Assembly (NCBI GenBank): GCA_040266055.1 | Contig: JBDQFC010000003.1 | Location: 62,001 to 126,000, forward strand | Source of the DNA: S36-B12 sp040266055 | GTDB lineage: Bacteria; Actinomycetota; Actinomycetes; S36-B12 | Reading direction: 5' to 3' | Length of the DNA stretch: 64,000 nt | Shown here: positions 52,728 to 61,853 of the stretch, piece after piece | Numbering within the stretch: position 1 is the first letter of the stretch | How the letters are laid out: each line of letters starts with the position of its first letter | The notes under the pieces: model-generated | The model's input: only the letters and a program-made list of their open reading frames with translations | Databases searched by the model: none | Told to the model about the DNA's origin: nothing | Position numbers and translations under genes: made by a program

Positions 52728-53390
52728 GTGGCTTTATCGTCTGCGGACTACGACGCCTCGTACTTCGCAACCGTCTACGGGTCAGCATCGAAGACCGGCG
52801 AACCTCAACAAACCCGGATCGATCGCGCTCGCGATCGACTACTCGTCTCGATAGCTCGGACATCTCTCAACCGCCCACTGTCGCAGGCCAGCGTTGTCGA
52901 TGTGGGCTGCGGTTACGGCTGGCTCCTGGATACTTTCGCCTCGGCCAAGACCCTTGCTGGATCAGACATTTCCGAGCACGCGATCTCGATGGCCAGCAGG
53001 CGTCACCCCGATCGGGACTATCGCCAGGCCGATCTCCTCGATGGTCCACCGTTCGAAGGGACCTTCGACGTAGTTCTCGCCGTGAATTTGATCGAACACC
53101 TGACCAACCCAGCCAAGGGCGTTGAATCCATATCGGCGCTGTGCACAGAAGGATCAGTGGTGCTCGTCCATCTACCCGTCATCGACAACGCTTGGGGCTC
53201 GTGGATCTACTCCAAGACGTACGCCAAGGACCCCACCCACATCTACCGGCCAACCGGTCGCGAAGTTCGAAGCCTGTTCGAATCATTGGGCTTCACCTCG
53301 CTGCGCGAGAGCTACCTGCCCCACCGGCTTCCGAGGGTTACCCGTCACCTTCGGCTACACCCGTCCTACCTCGCGGCTTTTCGCAAGTGA
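52728..53390 (+). CDS. class I SAM-dependent methyltransferase
   Basis: 220 residues from GTG 52728. Motif I SVVDVGCGYGWLLDTFA, LAGSDISEHAISMA (motif II), FDVVLAVNLIEHLTNP (motif IV with NLIEH, typical of methyltransferase 11 / UbiG-like enzymes) and a loop about PTHIYRPTGREVRSLFESLGF. Substrate unknown. Confidence 0.85.
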   Translation: MALSSADYDASYFATVYGSASKTGEPQQTRIDRARDRLLVSIARTSLNRPLSQASVVDVGCGYGWLLDTFASAKTLAGSDISEHAISMASRRHPDRDYRQADLLDGPPFEGTFDVVLAVNLIEHLTNPAKGVESISALCTEGSVVLVHLPVIDNAWGSWIYSKTYAKDPTHIYRPTGREVRSLFESLGFTSLRESYLPHRLPRVTRHLRLHPSYLAAFRK

Positions 53391-53407
53391 TCAAATCGCT
53401 CGATCTC

Positions 53408-55210
53408 TTACTCGCTTGCCGCGAACCATTCCTCTTCGAGATCCGCGATTCGCGCCTCCTCGAGGCGAAGGTCTTCGCTAAGCGCCAAGATCTTGGTGTG
53501 ATCAGCGGCATGTTCGGCCATGCGCTCCAATAGGCCTGCACGTTTGGCATTGGCCTTGTCCAGTTGGCGCTCGATACGCGCAAGGTCCTTTCGCCTTCGT
53601 CGCTCGTCCGCTGCATCACTAGGCAGGGTTGGGGACGCATCAACCTGAATCAATGCGGGTTGTTCACGCCTTAGCGTCAGGTACTGCTCCACGCCTCCCG
53701 GAAGATCACGAAGGATTCCGTCACCGAGCAAGGCCCGGAAGTTGTCGCACACACGCTCTAAGAAATAACGATCATGAGAGATGACAATCAAGGTTCCAGC
53801 GAAGCCATCTAGTAGATCCTCCAAAGCCGTCAGAGTCTCGGTGTCAAAATCGTTCGTCGGCTCGTCCAAGACGAGGACATTTGGCTCACCCATCAGCAGT
53901 CGCACCAGTTGCAGCCGGCGCCGCTCACCTCCGGACAGATCAGCGACGGGTGTCCATTGCCCATCGGCGCCAAATCCGATTCGCTCACACAGTTGAGATG
54001 CCGAAAGGTCCTTCCCTGTGCCCAGGGTCACATGCTTGGCAACCCGCTCAACAGCTTCGAGAACCCGCCAAGAAGGATCGAGTTCCTCGAGGTGCTGAGA
54101 CAAATAGGCCGGTTTCACCGTGACACCAGTGGTGATGGTGCCTTCGGAAACAGGGACCAATCCGAGCAGTGCATTGATCAGCGTCGTTTTGCCTGATCCG
54201 TTTGCCCCGAGAACCCCTAAGCGCTGGCCCGGTCCGACATCCCAGGTCAGGTGATCAACCAGGATCTCGCCCTCAAGCGAGCCTCCCGCCCGAATCTGAA
54301 CATCTTTTGTCTCGAATACCGTCTTGCCCAATCGAGCATTCGCAAAGTTCAGCAATTCGGCGCTGTTCCGGGCCGGTGGCTCGGTTGCAATGAGTTCATT
54401 CGCTGCGTCGATTCGGAACTTCGGTTTCGAGGTGCGGGCGGGTGGTCCACGTCGCAGCCAGGCCAGTTCCTTACGAATCAGGTTGTTGCGTTTGTGTTGC
54501 TCGATTGTCAGCTGACGGGATCTCTCCGCCTTAGCAAGAACGAACGCCGAGTATCCGCCCTCGTACTGTTCAACACCCCCAACGATGACCTCCCACATTC
54601 GTTCGCAGACATCGTCGAGAAACCAACGGTCATGCGTAACTACGAGCAAAGCCAACCCTGTTTGTCTCTTGATGTGGTCAGCTAGCCACTCGACAACTTC
54701 GATGTCTAGATGGTTCGTCGGCTCGTCGAGGACGAGAACGTCCGTGTCGCTGACCAGGAGTCGGGCAAGATCGACGCGTCGTCGTTCACCACCGGAGAGA
54801 TTGTCGATTGACCTGTCCAAGATTGTGTCGTCGTGACCCCCAATGAGGGCATCAAGAACCTCACGAGCACCAGCATCGGTAACGATGTCGTGCATGGTGG
54901 TGGTCGAGAGAATGGCGTCTCGAATCGTCTGACCCGCCTGAAATGGGTCACGTTGCTTCAAATAGCCAATGCGCGTGCCCCGGGAAATGCTGACGCGCCC
55001 AGAAACAGGAGATTCAGTTTCGGTCAGGAGTCCCAACAAGGTGCTCTTGCCAGCGCCGTTGCGACCGACCACGCCAATTCGATCCCCCGCATTGATCCCG
55101 AGGCTTACCTCGCGCAGCGTCGGTTCATCACCGTAGATCTGTGTGACACGCTCGGCATTGATCAGGTTCTTCGGTATTGCCGCCGCTGCCACAGCGGTGA
55201 CTGTAGTCAT
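53408..55210 (-). CDS. ABC-F family ATPase
   Basis: 600 residues from ATG 55210; the frame is open to 55411, but that extension overlaps the rnpB gene and is not used. Two ATPase domains: Walker A GRNGAGKST, signature LSGGERRRVDLARLL, Walker B VLVLDEPTNHLD; then GANGSGKTT, LSGGERRRLQLVRLL, VLVLDEPTNDFD. No membrane segment is present. A C-terminal coiled coil of about 70 residues (RRKDLARIERQLDKANAKRAGLLERMAEHA) resembles the Uup type, which binds branched DNA or ribosomes. ABC-F proteins act on translating ribosomes; the precise subclass is uncertain. Confidence 0.92.
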   Translation of the reverse strand: MTTVTAVAAAAIPKNLINAERVTQIYGDEPTLREVSLGINAGDRIGVVGRNGAGKSTLLGLLTETESPVSGRVSISRGTRIGYLKQRDPFQAGQTIRDAILSTTTMHDIVTDAGAREVLDALIGGHDDTILDRSIDNLSGGERRRVDLARLLVSDTDVLVLDEPTNHLDIEVVEWLADHIKRQTGLALLVVTHDRWFLDDVCERMWEVIVGGVEQYEGGYSAFVLAKAERSRQLTIEQHKRNNLIRKELAWLRRGPPARTSKPKFRIDAANELIATEPPARNSAELLNFANARLGKTVFETKDVQIRAGGSLEGEILVDHLTWDVGPGQRLGVLGANGSGKTTLINALLGLVPVSEGTITTGVTVKPAYLSQHLEELDPSWRVLEAVERVAKHVTLGTGKDLSASQLCERIGFGADGQWTPVADLSGGERRRLQLVRLLMGEPNVLVLDEPTNDFDTETLTALEDLLDGFAGTLIVISHDRYFLERVCDNFRALLGDGILRDLPGGVEQYLTLRREQPALIQVDASPTLPSDAADERRRRKDLARIERQLDKANAKRAGLLERMAEHAADHTKILALSEDLRLEEARIADLEEEWFAASE

Positions 55211-55294
55211 CTCAGCGACAGGCACCCTCGCGAAGTCCGTCGCGGATTTCGTAAACCTCCGCGCCGAACGCGCGGATGACCATGCAGATGAGGG

Positions 55295-55663
55295 GACGAG
55301 TCGGCCTGTAAGCCGGATTCTGTCCTCGGTTGCCCGAGGGGTGATCATCCATCTGCGAGTGCTGTTGCCAACACCCTGGTGCGGTCTACCAGTGGATTGT
55401 GAGCGGGCCACCCATCCACTACGGCCGGCAAGCCGACCTTCTTGACCTTGCTCCCAGTGGGGTTTGCCGAGCCACGACAGTCACCTGCCGTGCTGGTGGT
55501 CTCTTACACCGCCCTTTCACCCTTACCTCGATCACTCGAGGCGGTCTGCTCTCTGTGGCACTTTCCCGCGGGTCACCCCGGGTGGGCGTTACCCACCACT
55601 GCGCCCTGTGGAGTCCGGACTTTCCTCGACGTTTGCACGCCGCGATCACCCGGCCGACTCGTC
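55295..55663 (-). ncRNA. rnpB: RNase P RNA (type A)
   Basis: Read on the minus strand, a 10-bp P1 helix is formed by CGAGTCGGCC (55652-55661) and GGCCGACTCG (55297-55306). Between them are the universally conserved core segments: GAGGAAAGTCCGGACTCC, GGGTGAAAGGGCGGTGTAAGAGACCACC, GGCAAACCCCAC and AGGACAGAATCCGGCTTA. This RNA is the catalytic subunit that matures tRNA 5' ends. Ends are placed by P1 and are approximate by a few bases. Confidence 0.97.
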
Positions 55664-55739
55664 CGGATATGAGGGTACGCGCATCCCACCTACAGCCGCA
55701 TCGCAGTGTTAGTTTCGTGTTGGATCCAGGAGGAGAAAC

Positions 55740-56252
55740 ATGCGTCGATTCATCGCCCTAGTAGGTTCTGCCGCCATTGCCGCAACGATCGGACTAGCAG
55801 TCCCCGCTCATGCCGCTGACGAATACAAGCCGCGCAAGTCCGCCTGCAATGCCGATCCCGCGGATTACGCGTGCCTGCGCACGGATTCACGGAAGGAAGT
55901 TGCCGGAGAGCCCGTAACGTTTCGCGGCTCGTTGAGCAAACGGGCGCAGAAGAATCTGGCCCAGTGGACCGATGGCGAGAACACCGTCTGCCTCACCCGA
56001 TACAAGACCAAGCCGGAGAAGGACGGCTCATGGCCATGGCAAACACTCGATGAGGCGTGCACAACGTTGAACACCGACGGCACCTTCGGGCTGGTCGCCT
56101 ATCTCGGTCGCCAAGGGAAGTTCTTCTACGGAGTTGAGATGGGTCCGTGTAAAGGCGATGCGGGCTTGTGCGGAAATGGCGACGGAGGTTTGATCGGCGT
56201 GGGTGGAAACAAGAAGAACCGCGTAGTCGCGGTGCGCACCGTCGCGCCGTAA
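55740..56252 (+). CDS. small secreted protein, unknown
   Basis: 170 residues with an ideal AGGAGGAG ribosome site. Signal peptide RRFIALVGSAAIAATIGLAVPAHA, then a mature part with six Cys (KSACNADPADYACLRT, NTVCLTRYKTK, EACTTLN, GPCKGDAGLCGNG), likely disulfide bonded, and segments GEPVTFRGSLSKRAQKNLAQW resembling secreted fibronectin- or Ig-like strands. No family recognised. Confidence 0.7.
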   Translation: MRRFIALVGSAAIAATIGLAVPAHAADEYKPRKSACNADPADYACLRTDSRKEVAGEPVTFRGSLSKRAQKNLAQWTDGENTVCLTRYKTKPEKDGSWPWQTLDEACTTLNTDGTFGLVAYLGRQGKFFYGVEMGPCKGDAGLCGNGDGGLIGVGGNKKNRVVAVRTVAP

Positions 56253-56273
56253 CGCACCCACCCTGGAAGTCGA

Positions 56274-57053
56274 ATGCTGATCCTGCTGCCCCCGAGTGAG
56301 GGCAAGACCGCACCTGAATCCGGTCCGCAACTGTCCATGAAGTCGTTGTCCTTCCCAGATCTGGCCCGCACCCGTGAGTTAGTTCTCGGGGATCTTGTCT
56401 CGCTATGCAGCGGCAACCAAGCACGCGCTGCGACCGCACTTGGGCTCGGGCGCACGCAGCTCGACCTGATCGCGGCCAATGCCGATCTGAAGAAGGCCCC
56501 GACGGCATCGGCGATCAATGTCTACACGGGTGTTTTGTACGAGGCTCTCGACTTCGCATCTTTGCCCGCAACGGCGCGCAAGCGTGCCGACAAGCGGGTC
56601 GCGATCGCCTCCGCCCTGTTCGGACTCCTGCGACCCAGTGACCCGATTCCGGCCTATCGCCTGAGTGGGGACACAACCCTGCCCAGACTCGGACCGCTCG
56701 CGAAGGCCTGGAGAGACTCAATCCAGTCTGAGCTGTCCAGCACCAAGGGTCCGATTCTGGATCTGCGCTCCGGGGCGTACGTGAAGTTGGGCCAGTTACC
56801 ACCCGATACTGCCCATCGCGGCTTCCTCGGACGAGTGCTACTGGAGAAATCAGGCAAGCGCAGCGTGGTCAGTCATCACAATAAGGCGACCAAGGGACAT
56901 CTGGTTCGAAGCGTTCTGGGCGCTACATCGGTGCCTACGTCAGCCAAAGACGTTCCCGATTTCCTCCACGACTTGGGCTTTCGGGCAGAAGTTCGCGAAC
57001 CCAAGAAGGAGTCCGAACCCCTGGGATTGGACATCATCGTTTACGAAACCTGA
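56274..57053 (+). CDS. yaaA: YaaA family peroxide stress protein
   Basis: 259 residues beginning MLILLPPSEGK, the YaaA hallmark, with INVYTGVLYEALD, ALFGLLRPSDPIPAYRLSG and a C-terminal SHHNKATKGHLVR. In Escherichia coli YaaA limits iron-driven DNA damage during peroxide stress; the molecular activity is unresolved. It fits the oxidative-stress content of the window (Ni-SOD). Confidence 0.92.
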   Translation: MLILLPPSEGKTAPESGPQLSMKSLSFPDLARTRELVLGDLVSLCSGNQARAATALGLGRTQLDLIAANADLKKAPTASAINVYTGVLYEALDFASLPATARKRADKRVAIASALFGLLRPSDPIPAYRLSGDTTLPRLGPLAKAWRDSIQSELSSTKGPILDLRSGAYVKLGQLPPDTAHRGFLGRVLLEKSGKRSVVSHHNKATKGHLVRSVLGATSVPTSAKDVPDFLHDLGFRAEVREPKKESEPLGLDIIVYET

Positions 57054-57141
57054 ACATGTCTCGAATTGGTATCGCATGTCGCTAGCGCAGGCTGCTACCA
57101 CGACCGAGGTTCCCCGGTCGCCCTCGACGAAAGGAAGCAGC

Positions 57142-57804
57142 ATGAGCAGCACCCGCAAGTTCGCAATCACCGGAGCAGCCATCGCCTCGGTCGCCGCATT
57201 GGCGATAAGTGGCGCGGTCGCCGCATCGGCCCATGACGGTAACGGCCAGCCGCACGGCAAGGACGGTAATCGAGGCGGCGCTTTGACCTCTCTTGTGGAG
57301 GACGGCACCTTGACTGAGGGTGACGTCGACGCCATCCGTGAGGCCATGCAGGCTGCTCGCGACGGTGACAAGGAAGCTCGTCAGGCCGAGCGGGCCGCTG
57401 CGAAGACCGAGGTCCTGGCCGATCTGGTTGCCGACGGAACCTTGACGCAAGCACAGGCCGATGCAATCTCCGCAGCCGACAAGGGCGGGATGCGCGATCT
57501 AATCAAGAACGGCACTATCGATCGGGAAGACGCGCAAGCCCTGAAGTCAGCGATGCGCGCAGGATCCGCTGCCGATCGCGAAGCCAGGCAGGCGGAGCGG
57601 GCTGCCAAGCGTGACGCAGTGCTTTCCGCACTCATCACCAACGGCACCTTGACCCAGGCGCAAGCCGATTCCGTCGAAGCAGCGATGGACGCGAAGCAGG
57701 CGAGCAAGGGTGAGCGCGGATTCGGTCACAAGGGTGGCAAAGGCGGCAAGGGTGAAGGCAAGCGCTCCGGCGAGCGCGGCGGCATGAACGGAGCCCGCGC
57801 CTAA
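57142..57804 (+). CDS. secreted protein with three short helical repeats, unknown
   Basis: 220 residues from ATG 57142 with GAAAGGAAG ribosome site. Signal peptide KFAITGAAIASVAALAISGAVAASA. The mature part has three repeats of about 45 residues of the form LVxDGTLTxxxADAIxxA followed by REARQAERAAK (near 50-85, 92-140 and 150-190), then a Gly/Lys-rich tail (HKGGKGGKGEGKRSGERGG). The repeat looks like an EF-hand-like or DUF-type helix-turn-helix unit without clear calcium ligands. Function unknown. Confidence 0.75.
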   Translation: MSSTRKFAITGAAIASVAALAISGAVAASAHDGNGQPHGKDGNRGGALTSLVEDGTLTEGDVDAIREAMQAARDGDKEARQAERAAAKTEVLADLVADGTLTQAQADAISAADKGGMRDLIKNGTIDREDAQALKSAMRAGSAADREARQAERAAKRDAVLSALITNGTLTQAQADSVEAAMDAKQASKGERGFGHKGGKGGKGEGKRSGERGGMNGARA

Positions 57805-57814
57805 TTACCCCGGC

Positions 57815-59017
57815 TTAACTACCAGCTGGTCCGCGGAGGTCGCGCAAATGCGCGGCCTCCGCGAAGCTGAACATTGACGAATTCCCATCCGGGAACCACG
57901 CCACCTTGCTGATTGAGCACGGTGGCAATTCCATCTTGTAGATGCTGTCCACCGGTGCATCGACTGCATCGGTGACCATCAGCTTGATCGGTGTTACGTG
58001 CGCGACGATAACAATCGTTTGGCCGGCGTACTTCTCCGTGAGTCGCCGCACCGATCGCCGAACCCGCGCTTGGCATGCGTCGAAGGATTCACCCTCGGGC
58101 GGGGCTACTGAGGTCGAGGCGAGCCAATCGGCCATCTCTTCCGGCCACTTGTCACGGACTTCGGCGAACGTGTGACCGTCCCAGAGTCCAAACGAGCACT
58201 CCGCAAGATCGTCGTCGATCTCGACATCGAGGCCGGTTTGTTCGGCAATGAGCGCTGCCGTCTGACGAGTGCGCAGGAGAGGTGAGGACACGATCGCCGC
58301 GGCCTCACCGCGTCGCGCAATCTCGTGCGCCAGCGCCCGACCTTGATCCTCACCGAGTTCGATCAACGGGAGGTCCAGACCACCGGACCCGCTGAATCTC
58401 TTCTCGAGTGAATAGGCCGTAGCTCCGTGTCGGGCCAAGACGAATGTCGTGGGCACTCCCACGTTGGCCCAGCCGATCATGGTGCGGGGTGGCTCCTCCC
58501 CCGCAACGGCTTCGGCCAAAGTCGCTTGAACCTGATCTTCTTGGACCTCACCGACGATGTCGTCGCTACCGGTGTCTCCCGTGCGGTGGATCGTTCGCGC
58601 ACCACCATCAAGAGCGATGTTCAACATCTCGTTGACCAGCCCATCCGCCCGAGTGTTTTCTGCACGCGGAATCCAGGTATAGGTCACCAGGCTGGGATCG
58701 TGAGCATCGCGCGCTCGAAGGGCCAGGCTGCGAATGTCCTCGTTTTTGATCTTCCAGCGCCCGGACATCTGCTCAACGACCAACTTGGAGTCCAGGCGAA
58801 TGTCCACTTTGGCTTGAGGGTCGACCGAGTGCACGTACTCCAGCCCGGCGATCGCCCCCCGATACTCCGCAAAGTTGTTGGTCGCGTGATCGAAGAACTC
58901 GGCGATTTCGGCAACTGTGTGGCCGGTGGCAGCATCAATGACCACAGTCCCGTAGGCCGCCGGACCAGGATTACCCCGCGAGCCACCATCGGCGGTGATA
59001 AGGAAAAGCGACGCCAC
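57815..59017 (-). CDS. bifunctional RNase H / histidine phosphatase (Rv2228c type)
   Basis: 400 residues. An N-terminal RNase HI domain (1-130) has catalytic acids in TADGGSRGNPG, FAEYRGAIAGLEY, DIRLDSKLVVEQM and ENTRADGL. The C-terminal phosphoglycerate-mutase-like domain (about 185-390) has the LARHGATAYS phosphohistidine motif and IVIVAHVTPIKL. The Mycobacterium homologue joins RNase H with CobC-like phosphatase, with reported acid phosphatase and RNase H activity. It starts at GTG 59017, 6 bases after the zinc-ribbon gene. Confidence 0.93.
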   Translation of the reverse strand: MASLFLITADGGSRGNPGPAAYGTVVIDAATGHTVAEIAEFFDHATNNFAEYRGAIAGLEYVHSVDPQAKVDIRLDSKLVVEQMSGRWKIKNEDIRSLALRARDAHDPSLVTYTWIPRAENTRADGLVNEMLNIALDGGARTIHRTGDTGSDDIVGEVQEDQVQATLAEAVAGEEPPRTMIGWANVGVPTTFVLARHGATAYSLEKRFSGSGGLDLPLIELGEDQGRALAHEIARRGEAAAIVSSPLLRTRQTAALIAEQTGLDVEIDDDLAECSFGLWDGHTFAEVRDKWPEEMADWLASTSVAPPEGESFDACQARVRRSVRRLTEKYAGQTIVIVAHVTPIKLMVTDAVDAPVDSIYKMELPPCSISKVAWFPDGNSSMFSFAEAAHLRDLRGPAGS

Positions 59018-59023
59018 GATGGA

Positions 59024-59767
59024 CTACAGACCCGACTCTGCGGTTCGGATCAAGATGCAGCGGCATTCTTCGCACCGAAGCACTTCGTCTTCGGCCGCGG
59101 CCTTCAACGAGGCAATCTCTGTCGGCGGGAGTTCCAGGCGGCAACCCTCGCAGCGGCCACGATGGAATCGAGCAGCTCCGACTCCAGCGTGGTCGGCGCG
59201 GATCTTGTCGTAGAGCGCCAGTAGCTCGGCAGAAACCAGCGATGCCACCCGGCCACGTTCGGCTGTGACGGTCTCCCTGTCGTGGCCGATCTCCGTCTCA
59301 AGCCCCGCGAGTTCGGTGGCGAGTTCCTGCTCCCGCGCCTGGGTGGTCTCGACTCGTGACGACAACTGCACAACAGCCGCCTTGGCGCCTTCGAGGCGTT
59401 CCATGACCTCCAACTCGACATCCTCAAGAGCCGTCTGTCGGGCAGCAAGGGACTGAAGCTCGGATTCGAGGCTTTGGAGTTGTTTTGAATCAGTGATCGA
59501 GCCGGAGTCAAGAAGCTCGCGATCCTTGCGACTGCGCTCGCGAACCACGTCCACGTCTGCATCGGCTTTCAGCTGCTCGCGTTCCAAGTCTGAAACGATG
59601 GTTTCTGCGGCAATAACTTCCTTGCGTAGCCGCGCGAGTCGGTCCCGCACATCGGCCAACTCCGCAGTTTGCGGAAGCGAGGTCAGCCTGTGCTGGAGTT
59701 GCGCCAGCTTGGTGTCGTGCGCCTGCACATCCAACAGCGCCAACTGCTCAGACTTTGGGGCCTTCAC
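59024..59767 (-). CDS. coiled-coil zinc-ribbon protein (Rv2229c / CT398-like)
   Basis: 247 residues from GTG 59767, overlapping the stop of the Nif3 gene as GTGA and with a GGAAGGAA ribosome site; the frame continues upstream to 59899 in DNA coding for the Nif3 protein. Residues about 5-190 are long alpha-helical coiled coil with heptads (ELATELAGLETEIGHDRETV). The end is a C4 zinc ribbon: CEGCRLELPP...CEECRCIL. Proteins of this family are proposed RNA-binding or tether proteins; function is not settled. Confidence 0.88.
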   Translation of the reverse strand: MKAPKSEQLALLDVQAHDTKLAQLQHRLTSLPQTAELADVRDRLARLRKEVIAAETIVSDLEREQLKADADVDVVRERSRKDRELLDSGSITDSKQLQSLESELQSLAARQTALEDVELEVMERLEGAKAAVVQLSSRVETTQAREQELATELAGLETEIGHDRETVTAERGRVASLVSAELLALYDKIRADHAGVGAARFHRGRCEGCRLELPPTEIASLKAAAEDEVLRCEECRCILIRTAESGL

Positions 59768-60576
59768 GACTTCCTTCCAATATGCACGGTCCACGGCGAG
59801 GTGTCGATGTCCGACACTGCGGTAGACACGGTATCGGCGCCGAGATCCGCCGCGAGAGCACTCGCCACATCCGGTAGCCACAACCACTCTGCGGCCCAAT
59901 GCGGGACATCAATTAGGGCCTTACCGGTATCCAACAGGTAGTCCTGGGCTCGGTGATGCCGAAGGTCGCCGGTGACGTAAACATCTGCGGACTCGCCTAT
60001 CAACTCCAGCAGCGAATCCCCCGCGCCACCGCATACTGCGACTGTCCGGACGAGGGACTCGGGATCACCAGCAATACGCAGGCCGTGCTCGGTTGCCGGA
60101 ACGCTCACTGCCAAGCGATCCGCCAATACCCTCAAGGTCACAGGCTCAGGCAACTGCCCGACACGGCCGGTCCCCACTTCTCCGCCGGGCGGATCAATGG
60201 CAGTCGTCTCGACTAAACCGCATGCCTCCGCCAGAGCGTCGGATACACCGGGCCGCGCGTGATCGGCATTCGTGTGTGCGCAATACAGCGCAATGCCGTG
60301 GGAGATCAGAGTGTGGATGACCTGCCCCTTAGGTGTGGTCGGAGCTACCGAATGAACGCCCCGCAGGAACAATGGATGGTGTGTCACGATCATGTCCGCG
60401 CCCGTGGCCATCGCCTCATCAACAACGGCCATCACCGGATCCACCGCGAACAGGACTCGAGATACCGATGCATGTGGATCACCACACACCAGGCCGACTG
60501 CATCCCAGTCCGATGCCAACTCCGGCGGGAAGCGTTGCTCGAGCGCAGACACAACTACGCCCACTGTGGAAGTCAC
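59764..60576 (-). CDS. Nif3-like dinuclear metal-centre protein (GTP cyclohydrolase I type 2 family)
   Basis: 270 residues. SDWDAVGLVCGD, DMIVTHHPLFLRGV (metal-binding His-His), CAHTNADHA, VAVCGGAGDSLL and DVYVTGDLRHHRAQDY are the family metal site. Function is uncertain (YbgI/Nif3, annotated as GTP cyclohydrolase 2-like by name). It sits next to Rv2229c-like and Rv2228c-like genes in the same order as Mycobacterium. Confidence 0.92.
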   Translation of the reverse strand: MTSTVGVVVSALEQRFPPELASDWDAVGLVCGDPHASVSRVLFAVDPVMAVVDEAMATGADMIVTHHPLFLRGVHSVAPTTPKGQVIHTLISHGIALYCAHTNADHARPGVSDALAEACGLVETTAIDPPGGEVGTGRVGQLPEPVTLRVLADRLAVSVPATEHGLRIAGDPESLVRTVAVCGGAGDSLLELIGESADVYVTGDLRHHRAQDYLLDTGKALIDVPHWAAEWLWLPDVASALAADLGADTVSTAVSDIDTSPWTVHIGRKS

Positions 60577-60630
60577 GCCCGCAGGCTACCCAGCGATCGG
60601 AGTCCTTGCGATCATCGGTAGCCTCCCTCC

Positions 60631-60707
60631 GGGCCCATAGCTCAGTTGGCTAGAGCGCTTCCCTTACAAGGAAGATGTCATCGGTTCGAGTCCGGTTGGG
60701 CCCACCA
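60631..60707 (+). tRNA. tRNA-Val (anticodon TAC), CCA encoded
   Basis: A complete cloverleaf: acceptor stem GGGCCCA paired with TGGGCCC, D-arm with AGCTCAGTTGG, anticodon stem CTTCC/GGAAG with loop CTTACAA (anticodon TAC at 60665-60667, reading GTA valine), T-arm with GGTTCGAGTCC, and encoded CCA at 60705-60707. Reads GUA. Confidence 0.97.
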
Positions 60708-60732
60708 TCAAGGTGCTCAGTGCCATACCTTC

Positions 60733-61701
60733 CTAGCGACGCACACTCTCCTGTCCCGCAATCGGCCCCAGCGCCGCGATGTGCTCGGGGAATACACCGC
60801 AGCATCCGCCGATGATGGTGGCTCCGGCTGCACTCCACACACTGGCTTGTTCCGCGTAAGCGTCCGGCGAGAGGTTGGGGTCGTACTCAGCCCCAGAGTC
60901 GACGCTCGCTTGTGTCCTGATGCTGTTCAGGAACTCCTCGCTGAATCCGTTCGCATAGACGCCAATGGTGTGTGTAGGCGCAGCACGCACGAGTTCCGGC
61001 AACGCGTTGGTCATCGCTTCCGCGGACGAACAGTTCATGAGGATGGCTTGCACGTTCTCGACACTCGAGACGGCCGCAACTCCTACAGCGATGTCTTCTC
61101 CACTACGCAGCTTGGCCCTGCCTTCTTCGGCAATCGTGAAGGACACCCACACCGGAAGCCCGCTGGCGCTTGCAGCCTCAGCTGCTGCGAAGGCCTCCTT
61201 GGACGAATGCATGGTCTCGCAGATCAGGACATCTGCGTAAGGCGCGATGGCTTCGACCAGGATCCGGTAGGTCGAGGAAAGTTCGTCGTAGTTCGCAACC
61301 CGGTCCGGTCGATAGGTCTCATGCAGCGGCGGTATGCAACCGGCAATGCTGATCCGATCAGCCTGGGCGTATCCGCGCTCACCGGCGACATGCCGAGCGC
61401 GCTGCGCAAGCTCACCCGCGGCGGCGATCAGGTCTTGCACTACTTCTAGCTCGTCGGGAAAGGCAGACGGGACGCACGCGTAGGTGTTCGTCGTGATGAC
61501 ATCAGCGCCGGCTGCAAGGAACTCCAGGTGCGAGTCGAGCACCACGGCCGGACTCAGCACGTTGGCGCGGGCCACGCCCGCAAACCGCTCCATGGACCCG
61601 ATGGGTCCGGAGATGCCCACGCCGTTGCGACGCAGCAGATGGCCCATACCGCCGTCCAAGATCACGAGCGCAAGTATTGATGGGCCGCCACAAAGTCGCA
61701 C
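60733..61701 (-). CDS. homocysteine S-methyltransferase family protein
   Basis: 322 residues. LDGGMGHLLRRNG at the start, ADVITTNTYACVPSAF, ICETMHSSKEAFAAAE, MNCSS (first zinc Cys) and GGCCGVFPEHI (second and third zinc Cys) follow the family. These enzymes methylate homocysteine from S-methylmethionine or SAM, or betaine. The start is uncertain: GTG 61701 or a GTG 36 bases downstream, just before the conserved VILDGG. It is divergent from the thi riboswitch. Confidence 0.88.
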   Translation of the reverse strand: MRLCGGPSILALVILDGGMGHLLRRNGVGISGPIGSMERFAGVARANVLSPAVVLDSHLEFLAAGADVITTNTYACVPSAFPDELEVVQDLIAAAGELAQRARHVAGERGYAQADRISIAGCIPPLHETYRPDRVANYDELSSTYRILVEAIAPYADVLICETMHSSKEAFAAAEAASASGLPVWVSFTIAEEGRAKLRSGEDIAVGVAAVSSVENVQAILMNCSSAEAMTNALPELVRAAPTHTIGVYANGFSEEFLNSIRTQASVDSGAEYDPNLSPDAYAEQASVWSAAGATIIGGCCGVFPEHIAALGPIAGQESVRR

Positions 61702-61756
61702 TTCGTGGATTCCGACAGTGCAGGTACACTCTCGTCCACAACCGCATAATCGATAA

Positions 61757-61846
61757 GAAGGGGAGCTCGCGCGAAAGCGGCGGGCTGAGAGGGCAGACGC
61801 GTCTGCCGACCCAAAGAACCTGATCTGGGTAATTCCAGCGCTAGGG
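61757..61846 (+). promoter_or_regulatory. TPP riboswitch (THI element)
   Basis: GGGGAGC, GGGCTGAGAGGG, a variable stem (CAGACGC/GCGTCTG, P3a region) and GACCC...GAACCTGATCTGGGTAATTCCAGCG followed by CTAGGGA form the conserved THI box. The AGGGAGGA ribosome site of thiB (61843-61850) overlaps the closing P1 strand, so TPP binding should hide it and block translation. A promoter may lie at TTCGTG (61702-61707) with TACACT (61725-61730). Confidence 0.96.
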
Positions 61847-61853
61847 AGGAATC

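Noticed and set aside
55419..55761. Several short frames over 55.4-55.8 kb
   Set aside because: They lie on the RNase P RNA gene and have no coding signature.
57830..57863. GC-rich inverted repeat near the end of the RNase H/phosphatase gene
   Set aside because: It lies within the coding region and has no T tract; it might still slow transcripts from the convergent secreted-protein gene, but not enough to call a terminator.
58427..59224. A 265-codon plus-strand frame
   Set aside because: Antisense to the RNase H/phosphatase gene with its intact motifs.
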